The translations under genes and the position numbers were made by a program. Below, one piece after another: positions 53,184 through 63,154 of a stretch of DNA of 64,000 bases. How positions within the stretch are numbered: the first letter of the stretch is position 1; each line of letters opens with the position of its first letter. The stretch covers positions 62,001 through 126,000 of the forward strand of contig JAXLYP010000028.1 in NCBI GenBank assembly GCA_046351395.1, given 5' to 3'. Under the pieces are notes generated by a model, which worked only from the letters and a program-made list of their open reading frames with translations, did not search any database and was not told where the DNA came from. Source of the stretch: CAYYKK01 sp046351395 (lineage in GTDB: Bacteria > Myxococcota_A > Polyangia > Polyangiales > Polyangiaceae).

Positions 53184-54057
53184 GCGAGCTCGTCCTCGAG
53201 CACGTGTCGAAGCGCTTCGGCGGCCTGAAGGCCGTGTCGGACGTGTCGTTCACCGTGGCCCCGAAGCGCATCTTCGGGCTCATCGGCCCGAACGGCGCGG
53301 GCAAGACGACGGTGTTCAACCTCGTGACGGGGGTCTACGACTTCGAAGGGTCGATCAAGTTCGGCGGCAAGAGCCTCGCTCGAAAGAAGCAGAGCCAGGT
53401 CGCGAACATGGGCATCGGCCGCACGTTCCAGAACATCCGGCTCTTCCAGGGCCTGACGGTGATCGAGAACGTCCTCGTGGCGTGCGAGCAGCAGCGGAAA
53501 TCGCACCTCTTCGCGGCGATCTTTCGACCGCCGCTCTTCTACCGCGACGAGAAGGAGATGCACGACCGCGCGATCGAGCTGCTCCGGATCTTCGAGCTCC
53601 ACGAGATGGCGGACGAGGCGTCCACGTCGCTCTCGTACGGAAACCAGCGCCGCCTCGAGATCGCGCGCGCGATGATGCTCAAGCCCTCGCTCCTCCTCCT
53701 CGACGAGCCCGCCGCGGGGATGAACTACGGGGAGGCCGAGGGCCTGAAGACGCAGATCCGGTGGCTCAGGGACGAGTTTCAGATCACCGTCGTGCTCGTC
53801 GAGCACAACATGCACGTCGTCATGGGCGTGTGCGAGGAGATCCACGTCCTCGATCACGGCGAGACCATCGCGCACGGCACGCCCGAGGAGATCAAGCGGC
53901 ACCCGAAGGTGCTCGCCGCGTACCTCGGTGAGGAGGAGCTCGACGAGGAGATGGCGCAGTCCCTCCGCGCGGGCCAGCTCGACAAGGCAGCCGCGCCCGC
54001 GGGCGAACTCGCGGAGGACGAAGCGAAGGCCGAGGCCCAGGCGGAGGCTACGGAGCG

Positions 54058-54061
<4 letters not shown>
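53180..54061 (+). CDS. livG: branched-chain amino acid ABC ATPase LivG
   Basis: A 293-residue ATPase subunit. Walker A is GPNGAGKTT, the signature is LSYGNQRRLEIARA (the usual LSYGxQRRLE of LivG), and Walker B is LLLDEPAAGMN, the Liv-type motif. The C-terminus after the normal LGEEE end carries an extra Ala/Glu-rich tail of about 35 residues. It overlaps livM and livF by four bases each. Confidence 0.94.
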
Positions 54062-54816
<755 letters not shown>

Positions 54817-54819
54817 GCG

Positions 54820-55776
54820 GTGCCCGCAGCACCCCAGCCCGCGCCCGACGCGCCGGAGGGCGCGGGCGGGTCCGCGAGGGAGGACGCGGACGCGCCCGCG
54901 AAGGCGCCGCCCGCGACGATCGATCGCAACCTCCTCTCGAGCTCGCACCGCGGGTTGCGCGTGCTCGTATGGATCGTTGCACTCCCCCTCGGGCTGCTCG
55001 TGAGTGCGGTGTGCGCCGGGATGCGCATGCCGGACGCGCCGTGGCAGCTCATCGTGGGGCTCGGCGTCGCGATGTGGCCCGTCTTCGCCGTGCTCTTCGA
55101 CCGGGTCGTGGTGTTGCGGGCGGAGGCGTTCGACGCGGTGTTCTCGGGCGATCTGCAGGCGTGCCAGAGGCTCCTCGCGCGCCGGTTCAACTCGCTCCCC
55201 GCTTCGCTCGATCTCTACGGCACCGCGGCGCTCGAGCTCGCGGTGGGCGACGTGCTGGCCGCGCGCCGGCGGCTCGCCACGATCCCGAAGGCGCGCATCG
55301 GCCCGGCGTTGACGATCAAGCGCCTCCTCGACGCGCACCTCGCCGTGATGGATGCGAACCCCGAGGAGCGCGCGAAGACGCTGGGCATGCTCCTCACGAT
55401 CCACCCTTCGCGGAAGGTCTGGCGGCGCTACCGCGCGTACCTCCTCGCGCAGGCGGCGCTGCACGAGCCCGTCGTGTTCGTGGAGCTCGACGGACAGCGC
55501 CGGCGGGATCCGCGCGCCCTCCAGATCCACGACGACCTCTGCCGGCGCGCCGCGGCGGAGATCCGCGCGTACGGCGACCCGGTCGCGACGCACTTCGCGC
55601 GGTTCATCGAGGCCTCACGGAGCCTCGCCCCCGTCGCGGGCGAGCTCCCCCAGGATCTTCGCGTGAGCGCGATGCTCGCGCGGAGCTACGGCGTGGGACC
55701 GATCGCCGACGAGATCGACGCCCGCGCGTCCGCGGCGGAGCGCGCCGAGGCGAAGAAGGGCCCGTATCGAGCCTGA
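54820..55776 (+). CDS. membrane protein with TPR-like cytoplasmic domain
   Basis: A 318-residue protein. After a Pro/Ala-rich N-terminus come two membrane helices (VLVWIVALPLGLLVSAVCAG and LIVGLGVAMWPVFAVLF). The remainder is helical and reads like TPR units that track items in an array (DLQACQRLLARRFNSLPASLDLYGTAALELA). No enzymatic motif. Start GTG 54820, three bases after livF, so it belongs to the same operon. It might regulate or anchor the transporter; that is a guess. Confidence 0.75.
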   Translation: MPAAPQPAPDAPEGAGGSAREDADAPAKAPPATIDRNLLSSSHRGLRVLVWIVALPLGLLVSAVCAGMRMPDAPWQLIVGLGVAMWPVFAVLFDRVVVLRAEAFDAVFSGDLQACQRLLARRFNSLPASLDLYGTAALELAVGDVLAARRRLATIPKARIGPALTIKRLLDAHLAVMDANPEERAKTLGMLLTIHPSRKVWRRYRAYLLAQAALHEPVVFVELDGQRRRDPRALQIHDDLCRRAAAEIRAYGDPVATHFARFIEASRSLAPVAGELPQDLRVSAMLARSYGVGPIADEIDARASAAERAEAKKGPYRA

Positions 55777-55781
55777 CGGCG

Positions 55782-57797
55782 TTACTTCGTGGGCGGAATC
55801 ACCGCCACGGGATCCGCGCCCTCGGTGACCGTGAAGCGATAGCCGGCGGGCAGCTTGAACGTCTGCGTGGTGAGCTCCGCGTCGGGCCAGCGGATCGTGA
55901 CCTCCGCGTCGCACGCGGCGCCGAGGCCGAAGTGCAGGGTGAGATCGTCCTGGCTGCCGTAGTGGCCGTGCCCTCCGTTCACCTCTTGGGTCTGCGTGAT
56001 CCCACCCGCCTTGACGGAGACGCGCGCGCCGATCGCGGAGCGGTTCGACGTATCGCCGCCCGTGAGCGTGAGCTGGATGTAGTTGCCGTTTTGGCCGAGG
56101 ACGTTCTCGAACAGGCGGAGCTGCTGGGTCGCGTAGCAGGGCGAGTCGTCCCCCGCCTCAGGCGTGCAGCGCGCGAACGAGTGACCGACGACGAAGTCGA
56201 GATCGCCGTCGTGATCGAAGTCCGCGTAGACGCCGCCGTGGCTCCGGTGCTGATCGATCCCCTCCGTGATCGGGACGGCCTCGAAGTGCCCCGGGGAGTC
56301 CTGGTGGAAGAGCAGACCGTGATCGCCGGGATAGTCGGTGTTGCCGAAGTACACGTCCGGCCAGCCGTCGTTGTCGAAGTCGAAGACGGCGCCCGTGATG
56401 ATCCCTTCGTTCCAGGAGATGCTCTTGTACTTCCGCGCGAGGCCCGTCGCGTCGTTCCCGGGCCGCGTGAACTTCACGTCGGCGCCCCCGTCATTGAACA
56501 GGATCTCCGACGCGTCGGAGTTCTTGCCCACGTCCCAATGGACGATCTCGCTCGTGAGGAGATCCATGTTGCCGTCGTTGTTGATGTCGGCGCACTCCGT
56601 CCCGCCGCTGTTCCCGCCGAGCCGAAACGGGTTCATGTCGGTCGAGTGCTGCCAGCGGAACGCGTCCGCGTCCGTCTTGCATTGGATGTACATGGGCGCG
56701 GGCACGCCGGCGCAGCCCATGTCCATCGGGTGGAGCGTGCACCAGCACCGCGCGGACTCGTTGTCCGTCCAATCCTGGTTCGCGTCGAACGCGTACCCGG
56801 ACTCGATCGACCGGTTGACGAAGCCGAACCCACCGGCGGGACCGAGCGCTTGCCAGAGGTGATTGGGCGCGCGCCCGTAGGACGACGCGAGCAGCTCGGG
56901 GTTTCCGTCGTTGTTGAGATCGCACGCGAGCGCCGACCACGCGTTCACGTGGCCGAGCGCCTTGTTGAGGTTCTCGATGCTCGTGCCCCACCCGAGCGTC
57001 TTCAACCCCGCGTCGATCGTGACCTCGGTGAAGCCACCGGCGCCATCACCCTTGTAGAGGCGCGACTGTTGGGGAGAGGTCACGGACACGTTCGTGCCCT
57101 CCGCGATCCAGAGATCGATCTTCCCGTCGCGGTCGTAGTCGACGAACGCGGCGCCCGCGGGGGTGTCCTTCTTCGGGGGAAGCACGCGCACCGCGCTCCC
57201 CTCGGGGCCGAACGCGAACGTCCCGTCCCCGTTGTTGAGCATGATCTCGCTCACCGCGCCCGCGGGGTTCTTCGGGTCGTACCCGAGGCCCGTGTAGACA
57301 TCGAGGTCGCCGTCGTTGTCGACGTCCGCGAACGCCCAGACCTCGCCGGGTCGACCGAGCGCCGTGTCGCCGCTCCGGTTCGCGCGGATGCCGGAGGCGA
57401 CGGTCACGTCCTCGAACTTGCCGTCGTGCGTGTTCCGGAGGAGCCACGTGGTGCGCTTGTTGTTCGCGAAGTCGTCGGGCGTGATGCCGCCGAGGCGCAC
57501 GGCGAGATCCGTCCACCCGTCGTGGTCGAAGTCGACCGCCGCGAGCCGCACGCCGAGCGCGCCGATCGAGTCGAGGCCCCACTTGCTCGTGGAGTCGACG
57601 AACGCCTGCGTCCCGGGCGTCCACTTCGACCCGCCAGCATGGCAGATCGCGTCGGGCAGCTTCGCGGGTCCGCCACCCGCGCCGCCCTTCCCGCCCTTGC
57701 CGCCAGTGCTGGTCGCCCCGTCGTCGCAGCTCGCGCCGAGCGCGACGAGGGAGCCCACGAGACCCAGCGAAAGCAAGCGGAGCGAGGGCCGTCTCAT
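55782..57797 (-). CDS. FG-GAP repeat lipoprotein with ASPIC/UnbV domain
   Basis: A 671-residue surface lipoprotein (lipobox ending GASC, then a Gly/Lys-rich linker). Many FG-GAP-type repeats with calcium loops follow: VDFDHDGWTDLAV, ADVDNDGDLDVYTG, VDYDRDGKIDLWIA, CDLNNDGNPELLA, FDFDNDGWPDVYFG, ADFDHDGDLDFVVG. They would build a beta propeller. The C-terminus (SAIGARVSVKAGGITQTQEVNGGHGHYGSQDDLTLHFGLG) is an ASPIC/UnbV domain. Such proteins are common in myxobacteria and may bind carbohydrates or matrix. Convergent with the preceding gene, only five bases apart. Confidence 0.9.
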   Translation of the reverse strand: MRRPSLRLLSLGLVGSLVALGASCDDGATSTGGKGGKGGAGGGPAKLPDAICHAGGSKWTPGTQAFVDSTSKWGLDSIGALGVRLAAVDFDHDGWTDLAVRLGGITPDDFANNKRTTWLLRNTHDGKFEDVTVASGIRANRSGDTALGRPGEVWAFADVDNDGDLDVYTGLGYDPKNPAGAVSEIMLNNGDGTFAFGPEGSAVRVLPPKKDTPAGAAFVDYDRDGKIDLWIAEGTNVSVTSPQQSRLYKGDGAGGFTEVTIDAGLKTLGWGTSIENLNKALGHVNAWSALACDLNNDGNPELLASSYGRAPNHLWQALGPAGGFGFVNRSIESGYAFDANQDWTDNESARCWCTLHPMDMGCAGVPAPMYIQCKTDADAFRWQHSTDMNPFRLGGNSGGTECADINNDGNMDLLTSEIVHWDVGKNSDASEILFNDGGADVKFTRPGNDATGLARKYKSISWNEGIITGAVFDFDNDGWPDVYFGNTDYPGDHGLLFHQDSPGHFEAVPITEGIDQHRSHGGVYADFDHDGDLDFVVGHSFARCTPEAGDDSPCYATQQLRLFENVLGQNGNYIQLTLTGGDTSNRSAIGARVSVKAGGITQTQEVNGGHGHYGSQDDLTLHFGLGAACDAEVTIRWPDAELTTQTFKLPAGYRFTVTEGADPVAVIPPTK

Positions 57798-57853
57798 CGT
57801 TCGATCCGAGGCTTTCTGGCGGCCTGCGTCAAGAGTTGGGCTATGAAAGGGCG

Positions 57854-58324
57854 GTGGTCCCGCGCGCGCTCGTCCTCCTCGTCGTCCTGCCGACCGTGGT
57901 CGGAGTGTCGGCGGGGTGCGGCCGCACGTACCGCGAGGGGGACGAGGTGATGGTCGAGGTGGAGGGCAAGGAGTACCCCGCGCTCCTCCTCACCGCGACG
58001 CCGGACTCGAAGTTCAAGGTCCACTACATCGACTTCGACGACACGTGGGACGAGGTCGTCACGAAGAGCCGGATCAAGGGCTTCCGCAAGGGGGACGAGG
58101 TCCGCCCCGAGCCCCCCGCGAAGGTGCGCGCGAAGGCGCTCCAGGCCGCGAAGCTCAACACGTACCGCGTGGGCGATCAGGTGCGCGTCGACTGGAACGG
58201 CAAGCTCTACCCGGCCCAGATCATCGACGTGTTGGGCAAGGAACAATACAAGGTCCACTTCGAGGGCTACGGCAACGAGTTCGACGAGGCGGTCGGGCTC
58301 TCACGCATCCAGCCCAGGTTGTAG
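57854..58324 (+). CDS. lipoprotein with two Tudor/chromo-barrel-like domains
   Basis: About 156 residues. The signal peptide ends in VSAGC. Two similar small beta barrels follow: YREGDEVMVEVEGKEYPALLL...KVHYIDFDDTWDEVVTKSRI and YRVGDQVRVDWNGKLYPAQII...KVHFEGYGNEFDEAVGLSRI. The pattern (VxVxWxGxxYPAxI, then a Y-x-G-x-x-x-x-D-E) is that of the Tudor-knot/chromo-barrel fold known from eukaryotic chromatin proteins, here on a lipoprotein. Start GTG 57854; TTG 57836 is possible. The ligand is unknown. Confidence 0.8.
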   Translation: MVPRALVLLVVLPTVVGVSAGCGRTYREGDEVMVEVEGKEYPALLLTATPDSKFKVHYIDFDDTWDEVVTKSRIKGFRKGDEVRPEPPAKVRAKALQAAKLNTYRVGDQVRVDWNGKLYPAQIIDVLGKEQYKVHFEGYGNEFDEAVGLSRIQPRL

Positions 58325-58349
58325 CGGCCGCCGTGCTACACCGCGCGTC

Positions 58350-59438
58350 GTGACCGACCTCGAGCCCACCCACCGCGCGAACAACATCGAGAACCTCGAA
58401 GGCCTGCCCGCCGATACGCGGCTCGCGATCCTCGAGGATCTCCGCCGCAGGCACCTCGCGTTCACGATCGAGCGCCTCACGGGGTCCGAGGCGCGCGCGA
58501 TCCTCGAGTCGAACGTGCGCTCCGCGATCGACGCGCTCCTCGCGTCCAAGGTCGAGGACGTGGTGAGCGCGGACGGGATCGCGAAGGCGATCGACGCGCT
58601 CGCGTCGAGCCCGGCGGTGGAGAAGATGTGGCGCCCCGCGGTGCGGATGTTCGTCCTGCTCGAGGTCGCGCGCCTCCGCGAGGACTCGGCGCCCATCGGG
58701 CAATACGTCCCGGATCGCGCGCGCGCGGACGTGCGGGACCTCCTCGCGCGCCCCGGGATCATGCCCGCGAAGCTCATCCGCCAGGTCGCGGAGCACGAGG
58801 CGTCCGAGGCCGTGATGAGGGACGTGCTCGACAAGGCGATCACGGATTTTCAGGCGAACGTGAACCCGTTCACGAGCGACTGGGGCCTGCCCGGGTTGCT
58901 CAAGAAGATGGGCCCGCTCGGCATCGGCCTCGCGAAGAGCTTGGAGTCCGTGCAGCACGAGTTCGAAAAGCGCATCCAGCCCGAGCTCAAGCGCTTCCTC
59001 CAGGGCGCGGCGAAGCGCGCGTTGAAGCGGGGCGCGGAGGTGATGATCGAGCGCTCCGACGAGCCCTCGTTCGTCGCCCTCCGCCGCGAGCTCTTCGCGT
59101 GGGCGCTCGAGCAGCCGACGAACGAGGTCCTGAACCTCGACGAGAAGGTGGTCGAGCTCGGTGAAGCCGCGGCGTACGAGATCTCGCGCCACGTGGTGTC
59201 GAGCGACGCCACGCGGAAGCGCAGGCGCGCCACGATCGACATGCTCTTCTCGGCGCACCGCAAGCAGACGGTGGCGCAGGCGATGGCGGTCTACGGGATC
59301 TCCCCCGTGCTGGACGCGGCGGCGATCGCGGGCGCGCTCATCGGCCCGGTCGTCGCGTGGGTGAAGAGCCCGGCGGGCGCGCGCTTCCTCGACGACGCGA
59401 TCGGCGCGTTCTACGACGCCGAGATCGCGCGCAGCTGA
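58350..59438 (+). CDS. hypothetical helical protein
   Basis: A 362-residue protein from GTG 58350, 25 bases after the preceding stop. It is almost all helical, has no signal peptide, and ends in a short hydrophobic stretch (VLDAAAIAGALIGPVVAWV) that may sit in the membrane. A Lys/Arg-rich segment (QGAAKRALKRGAEVMIERS) lies in the middle. I recognise no family. It could be a membrane-associated regulatory or structural protein; no neighbour gives a clue. Confidence 0.7.
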   Translation: MTDLEPTHRANNIENLEGLPADTRLAILEDLRRRHLAFTIERLTGSEARAILESNVRSAIDALLASKVEDVVSADGIAKAIDALASSPAVEKMWRPAVRMFVLLEVARLREDSAPIGQYVPDRARADVRDLLARPGIMPAKLIRQVAEHEASEAVMRDVLDKAITDFQANVNPFTSDWGLPGLLKKMGPLGIGLAKSLESVQHEFEKRIQPELKRFLQGAAKRALKRGAEVMIERSDEPSFVALRRELFAWALEQPTNEVLNLDEKVVELGEAAAYEISRHVVSSDATRKRRRATIDMLFSAHRKQTVAQAMAVYGISPVLDAAAIAGALIGPVVAWVKSPAGARFLDDAIGAFYDAEIARS

Positions 59439-59499
59439 CGGCATCGATGGTGCATCGATCCGGGGTCGGCGGTGGAGTCACCGTCGAGGGCAGGTGCAC

Positions 59500-60828
59500 A
59501 TGGCGATCGCATCAGAGATTCCGGCGCTCCGCATCGCGGCCACGCCCCTCGTCGGGGCGGCGTCCGACTTCGACGGTCTCCTCGAGCGGATAGGCGGGCG
59601 GCGCATCGTCCTGCTCGGCGAGGCGAGCCACGGCACGCACGAGTTCTACCGGACGCGGGCGGAGATCACGAAGCGCCTGATCGAGGAGAAGGGGTTCCAC
59701 GCGGTCGCGATCGAGGGCGACTGGCCGGACGCGCACCGGGTGCACGAGTTCGTCGCCGGGACCTCGTCGGACCGGGACGCGGTGGACGCGCTCGCGGGGT
59801 TCCAGCGCTTCCCCACGTGGATGTGGCGCAACGCGGACGTGGTCGACTTCGTCGACTGGCTGCGCGCGTTCAACGCCGACCGCGACCCTGAGCGGCGCGT
59901 GGGGTTCTTCGGGATGGACCTCTACAGCCTCCACGCCTCGATGGCCGCGGTCCTCGCGCACCTCGACGCGCGAGACCCGGAGGCCGCCGCGCGCGCCAGG
60001 GAGAGGTACGCGTGCTTCGACCACTACGGCGAGGACACGCAGCTCTACGGTCTCCGCGCCGGGCTGAGCCTCGACCCGTCGTGCGAACAGGAGCTCACGA
60101 ACCAGCTCGTGGAGATGCAGAGCCGGCTCCGGCGCGCGCTCGAGTCCCCGGGGCCGGACGCGCCGCACGTCTTCTCCGCCATGCACAACGCGCGCGTCGC
60201 GAGGAACGCGGAGGAGTACTACCGCAACATGCTCGGGGGCCGCGTCTCCACGTGGAACCTTCGCGATCAGCACATGGTCGACACGCTCGAGAGCCTCGAC
60301 GAGTGGATCGGGCGGCGCGGCGGCCCCGCGAAGATCGTGGTCTGGGCGCACAACTCCCACCTCGGGGACGCGCGCGCGACGGACATGGCGAAGAGCGGCG
60401 AGTGGAACGTCGGCCAGCTGATCCGCGAGAAGCACGGGCGAGACGCGTTCCTCGTGGGCTTCACCACGTACGAGGGGACGGTCACGGCGGCGCGCGATTG
60501 GGACGAGCCCGCGGAGCAGCGGCGCGTGCGACCCGCGCTCGCGGGCAGCTGGGAGGCGCTCTTCCACGAGGTCGAGACGGCCCCGTTCGTCCTCTTCACG
60601 GATCCGGGCGCGTCTCCAGCGGCGCTCCGCGCGGCGCGCCTGAGCCGCGCGATCGGCGTCATCTATCGGCCGGAGACGGAGCGGCAGAGCCACTATTTCA
60701 AGAGCCGCATCGGCGAGCAGTTCGACGCGATCCTCCACTTCGATCGGACGAGCGCCGTGCAGCCGCTCGAGCGAACCAGCCAATGGGTGACCGGCGAGCT
60801 GCCGGAGACCTATCCGTTCGCGGTCTAA
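59500..60828 (+). CDS. erythromycin esterase family protein
   Basis: A 442-residue enzyme of the erythromycin esterase (EreA/EreB-like) superfamily. The N-terminal motif LLGEASHGTHEFYRTRAEITKR holds the Glu and His of the active site. AIEGDW and the WAHNSHLGD motif follow in order. Members open macrolide rings or have other, mostly unknown, targets; in many soil bacteria the gene is a housekeeping homologue rather than a resistance gene. No signal peptide. ATG 59500 is preferred; GTG 59494 is two codons upstream. Confidence 0.88.
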   Translation: MAIASEIPALRIAATPLVGAASDFDGLLERIGGRRIVLLGEASHGTHEFYRTRAEITKRLIEEKGFHAVAIEGDWPDAHRVHEFVAGTSSDRDAVDALAGFQRFPTWMWRNADVVDFVDWLRAFNADRDPERRVGFFGMDLYSLHASMAAVLAHLDARDPEAAARARERYACFDHYGEDTQLYGLRAGLSLDPSCEQELTNQLVEMQSRLRRALESPGPDAPHVFSAMHNARVARNAEEYYRNMLGGRVSTWNLRDQHMVDTLESLDEWIGRRGGPAKIVVWAHNSHLGDARATDMAKSGEWNVGQLIREKHGRDAFLVGFTTYEGTVTAARDWDEPAEQRRVRPALAGSWEALFHEVETAPFVLFTDPGASPAALRAARLSRAIGVIYRPETERQSHYFKSRIGEQFDAILHFDRTSAVQPLERTSQWVTGELPETYPFAV

Positions 60829-60930
60829 ATCAGCGCGCGCGCTGGTTGGCGGGGCGCAGGGTTCGATGAACACGGGCGCGCCGACGGCGCGGTGCTGCGC
60901 GCGCTTCCCGAGGCGGGGTAGCCTGCGCCG

Positions 60931-61182
60931 ATGTCCGTGAACCTGTTCTCCGCCGCCGCGCTCGCCGCGCTCGCCGCGGATCCGGACGTCGAGGTGCGGT
61001 CCACGCTAGCGGAGAAATGTGACTGCACGCCCGACGCGCTCGAGCGCCTCGCGGCCGACGCGGACGACGGCGTGCGCGAGCAGGTCGCGGCCAACCGCTC
61101 GACGCCCCGCGCGTGCCTGGAGCGCCTGGCGAGCGACCCGAGCCCGGACGTGCGGGCGTGCGCCGCGCGCAGGCTGCGGTAG
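60931..61182 (+). CDS. small leucine-rich-repeat-variant (LRV/HEAT-like) protein
   Basis: An 83-residue protein made of three repeats of about 24 residues (LAADPDVEVRSTLAEKCDCTPDALERL and two like it). The repeat pattern A-x-D-P-x-x-x-V-R-x-x-x-A matches LRV or HEAT-type helices. It is far shorter than most LRV proteins and may be a capping fragment or a small adaptor. Start ATG 60931. Confidence 0.65.
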   Translation: MSVNLFSAAALAALAADPDVEVRSTLAEKCDCTPDALERLAADADDGVREQVAANRSTPRACLERLASDPSPDVRACAARRLR

Positions 61183-61346
61183 CCCCCCAAGATTCCGACG
61201 TTCACGAAGGCTATCGCCCGGCCCGCGCACGCGCCTACCTTCTCGACGCCCACCACGAACGCGGCGCCGTCGGCACCTCGACGTCCCCGCGTCATTCGAC
61301 GGTCCCGCACGACGCTACGACGCCGCGGGCGGCGCGTTCCTGGGTC

Positions 61347-62216
61347 ATGGTGAGTCTTCGGGCGGCGTCGGCCGCCAATCCTCGCTGGCGCCGGGAGAGC
61401 GGCCCGCCTGCCTTCATCGTGGTGTGGTGCCTGTTCGCGAGCGCGATCCTCGGCATGTTCGTCTGGGCCGGTTGGAGCATCACGGGGGATACGTACGTGG
61501 CGCTCGCCGTGCTCAAGGCTCGCCCCGTGCGCCCGCCCGGGGACGACGCGAATGGGCCTGGGGTGTTCCACGGCAAGGTGGCGGGGCCGCTGCGGGTCGC
61601 CCCTTCCGGCGAGTCGGTCGTGGGCTGGGTGGGCTGGGTCGAGCGAGCGGAGAAGGAGGGGACGAGCACACAGACGTGCGTCGTATCGCAGCTCGAGGGC
61701 GTTTCGCTCGAGCGCGAGGGCGGCTCGCTCCTCCTCGGCTTCCCCAAGGACCGCATGACTCCGCCCTTGTCCGACGGGTTCTCCGCGCCCCGTGGGGTCA
61801 GCGTCGTCGCGCCGGACTCCACCACGAGCGGGGTGCCTCGCGCCCTCGAGTCCAACGCGTCGTGCAGCACGCTCCGAGGACCGCCCACGTACCACCAGAT
61901 CACGTTCGCCCCAGGCGAGGAGATCGTCGTGTCGGGGTGTCGCAAGGGTGATCACATCGTCCCGTGCGACGATCGCGCGGACTTCCTGTTCGCGCGTTGC
62001 GCGGGGTTCGGTGAAGCGTGCCGCGTCTCTGGGCAGGAGGCCGTCTCGTCGATTCGCGACCGATGGCGGGGCGGTGTATCGATGGTGGTGTCGACCGTCG
62101 GGACCCTCGTGTGCGTCGCGCTGACGATCGTGGGGGTCGTCCAGTTGCGCCGCCATCGGGCGCTCGAGCGGCGACGACGCAGTGTGGCCCGCGCTGCTGC
62201 GCCCGTGGAGGTGTGA
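61347..62216 (+). CDS. two-helix membrane protein, GIDE-like layout
   Basis: A 289-residue membrane protein. Helix 1 is AFIVVWCLFASAILGMFVWAGW and helix 2 is VSMVVSTVGTLVCVALTIVGVVQL; between them is an extracytoplasmic or lumen-like domain of about 180 residues with paired cysteines. The order of motifs (a HGKVAGPLRVAPSGESVVGW start, then a GEEIVVSGCRKGD end) is that of the GIDE family but similarity is low. It is followed two bases later by a clearer GIDE-like protein, so they likely act together. ATG 61347. Confidence 0.7.
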   Translation: MVSLRAASAANPRWRRESGPPAFIVVWCLFASAILGMFVWAGWSITGDTYVALAVLKARPVRPPGDDANGPGVFHGKVAGPLRVAPSGESVVGWVGWVERAEKEGTSTQTCVVSQLEGVSLEREGGSLLLGFPKDRMTPPLSDGFSAPRGVSVVAPDSTTSGVPRALESNASCSTLRGPPTYHQITFAPGEEIVVSGCRKGDHIVPCDDRADFLFARCAGFGEACRVSGQEAVSSIRDRWRGGVSMVVSTVGTLVCVALTIVGVVQLRRHRALERRRRSVARAAAPVEV

Positions 62217-62218
62217 TC

Positions 62219-62866
62219 ATGGTGCAGACATTCCTGACGATCGGACTCGTCGCTGCAGGGCTCGCGCTGGTTGTCTTCGCGCGGCGGAGCCTCGCACCGG
62301 CGCAAATCTTCATGGGCCGCCCAACGACGCCGCTGCGAGACGTCCGGCCGGGGCCCGTGGAGGTGGCGGGAAGGATCTCGGCCCACGCGGACGCCGCGGT
62401 CCGGAGCGGAGCGGGCGTCGCGTCCGTGGTCGTGCACCGCGTCGTCGAGCGGCGCGTCGACGACAAGTACCGAGAGGAGAGCCGAGACACGGTCTCCGTG
62501 AAGGCGCTCCTGACGGACGCCACCGGGTCGTGCGAGGTGTCCCTCGATCACGCGGATCTGATGGGTGAGGTGTGGCAATGCGAGGAAGGCGGTCGGCGCG
62601 TGACGGAGGTCATCCTCCCGGACGGAGCCCCCGTGCTGATCGCTGGGATGGCCCGCCGAGAGGAGCGGAGCGACGAGAGCGCCTATCGATCCGGCCCGTC
62701 CCCGCTGACCGTGGGCGGGAGCGGAGACGCTCCGCTCCTCGTCTCGATCGGTGGTGAGCGCCGAGCGGTGTTCATGTACGGCTGGCGGGCCGTGCTCGCG
62801 GGTGTCTGCGGCGTGCTGGTGATCGGCGTGGCAGCCGTCGTGCTCGTTCTGCGCGTGGCGCTGTGA
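62219..62866 (+). CDS. GIDE-domain-like membrane protein
   Basis: A 215-residue membrane protein. An N-terminal helix (TFLTIGLVAAGLALVVFA) and a C-terminal helix (VLAGVCGVLVIGVAAVVLVLRV) frame a domain with the GIDE pattern: RPTTPLRDVRPGPVEVAGRI, then VKALLTDATGSCEVSLDHADL, then VTEVILPDGAPVLIAGMARR. In eukaryotes GIDE is in mitochondrial E3 ligases (MULAN); here no RING domain is present. The role in bacteria is not known. Start ATG 62219. Confidence 0.72.
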   Translation: MVQTFLTIGLVAAGLALVVFARRSLAPAQIFMGRPTTPLRDVRPGPVEVAGRISAHADAAVRSGAGVASVVVHRVVERRVDDKYREESRDTVSVKALLTDATGSCEVSLDHADLMGEVWQCEEGGRRVTEVILPDGAPVLIAGMARREERSDESAYRSGPSPLTVGGSGDAPLLVSIGGERRAVFMYGWRAVLAGVCGVLVIGVAAVVLVLRVAL

Positions 62867-63002
62867 AGCTGTCGTCAGGCTCGTGCGCCGTCGGGGACAC
62901 CGTGCCCCCGAAGAGGAAGCGCGGGCCGTGGTCGCGAAGCCCTTTGAGCCACATCGTGGAGGTCGTGCGAGCGGGCACGTCGCTCGCCACCCACCGGAGG
63001 GA

Positions 63003-63024
63003 GACTGTCCTCTACCAGACAGTC
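63003..63024. other. small perfect inverted repeat in intergenic region
   Basis: GACTGTC and GACAGTC, seven bases each, separated by eight. It lies in the 288-base gap 62867-63154, in which I see nothing else beyond a possible promoter for the next gene. Confidence 0.35.
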
Positions 63025-63154
63025 GCGACCCACTGACCCGAGTTTCGCGAGCGTGCGGACGAGCACGGCGGTCCGCATTCACCCCGTTCGGGTCGACCCG
63101 ATCCGAAAAGGTGCAGGTCGATTGTCCTTTCCGCCTAAGCTCGATCGACGAGTC

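Noticed and set aside
59500..60828. A mobile macrolide resistance gene
   Set aside because: The protein belongs to the erythromycin esterase superfamily, but there is no mobile element near it and such homologues are common in soil bacteria with unknown substrates.
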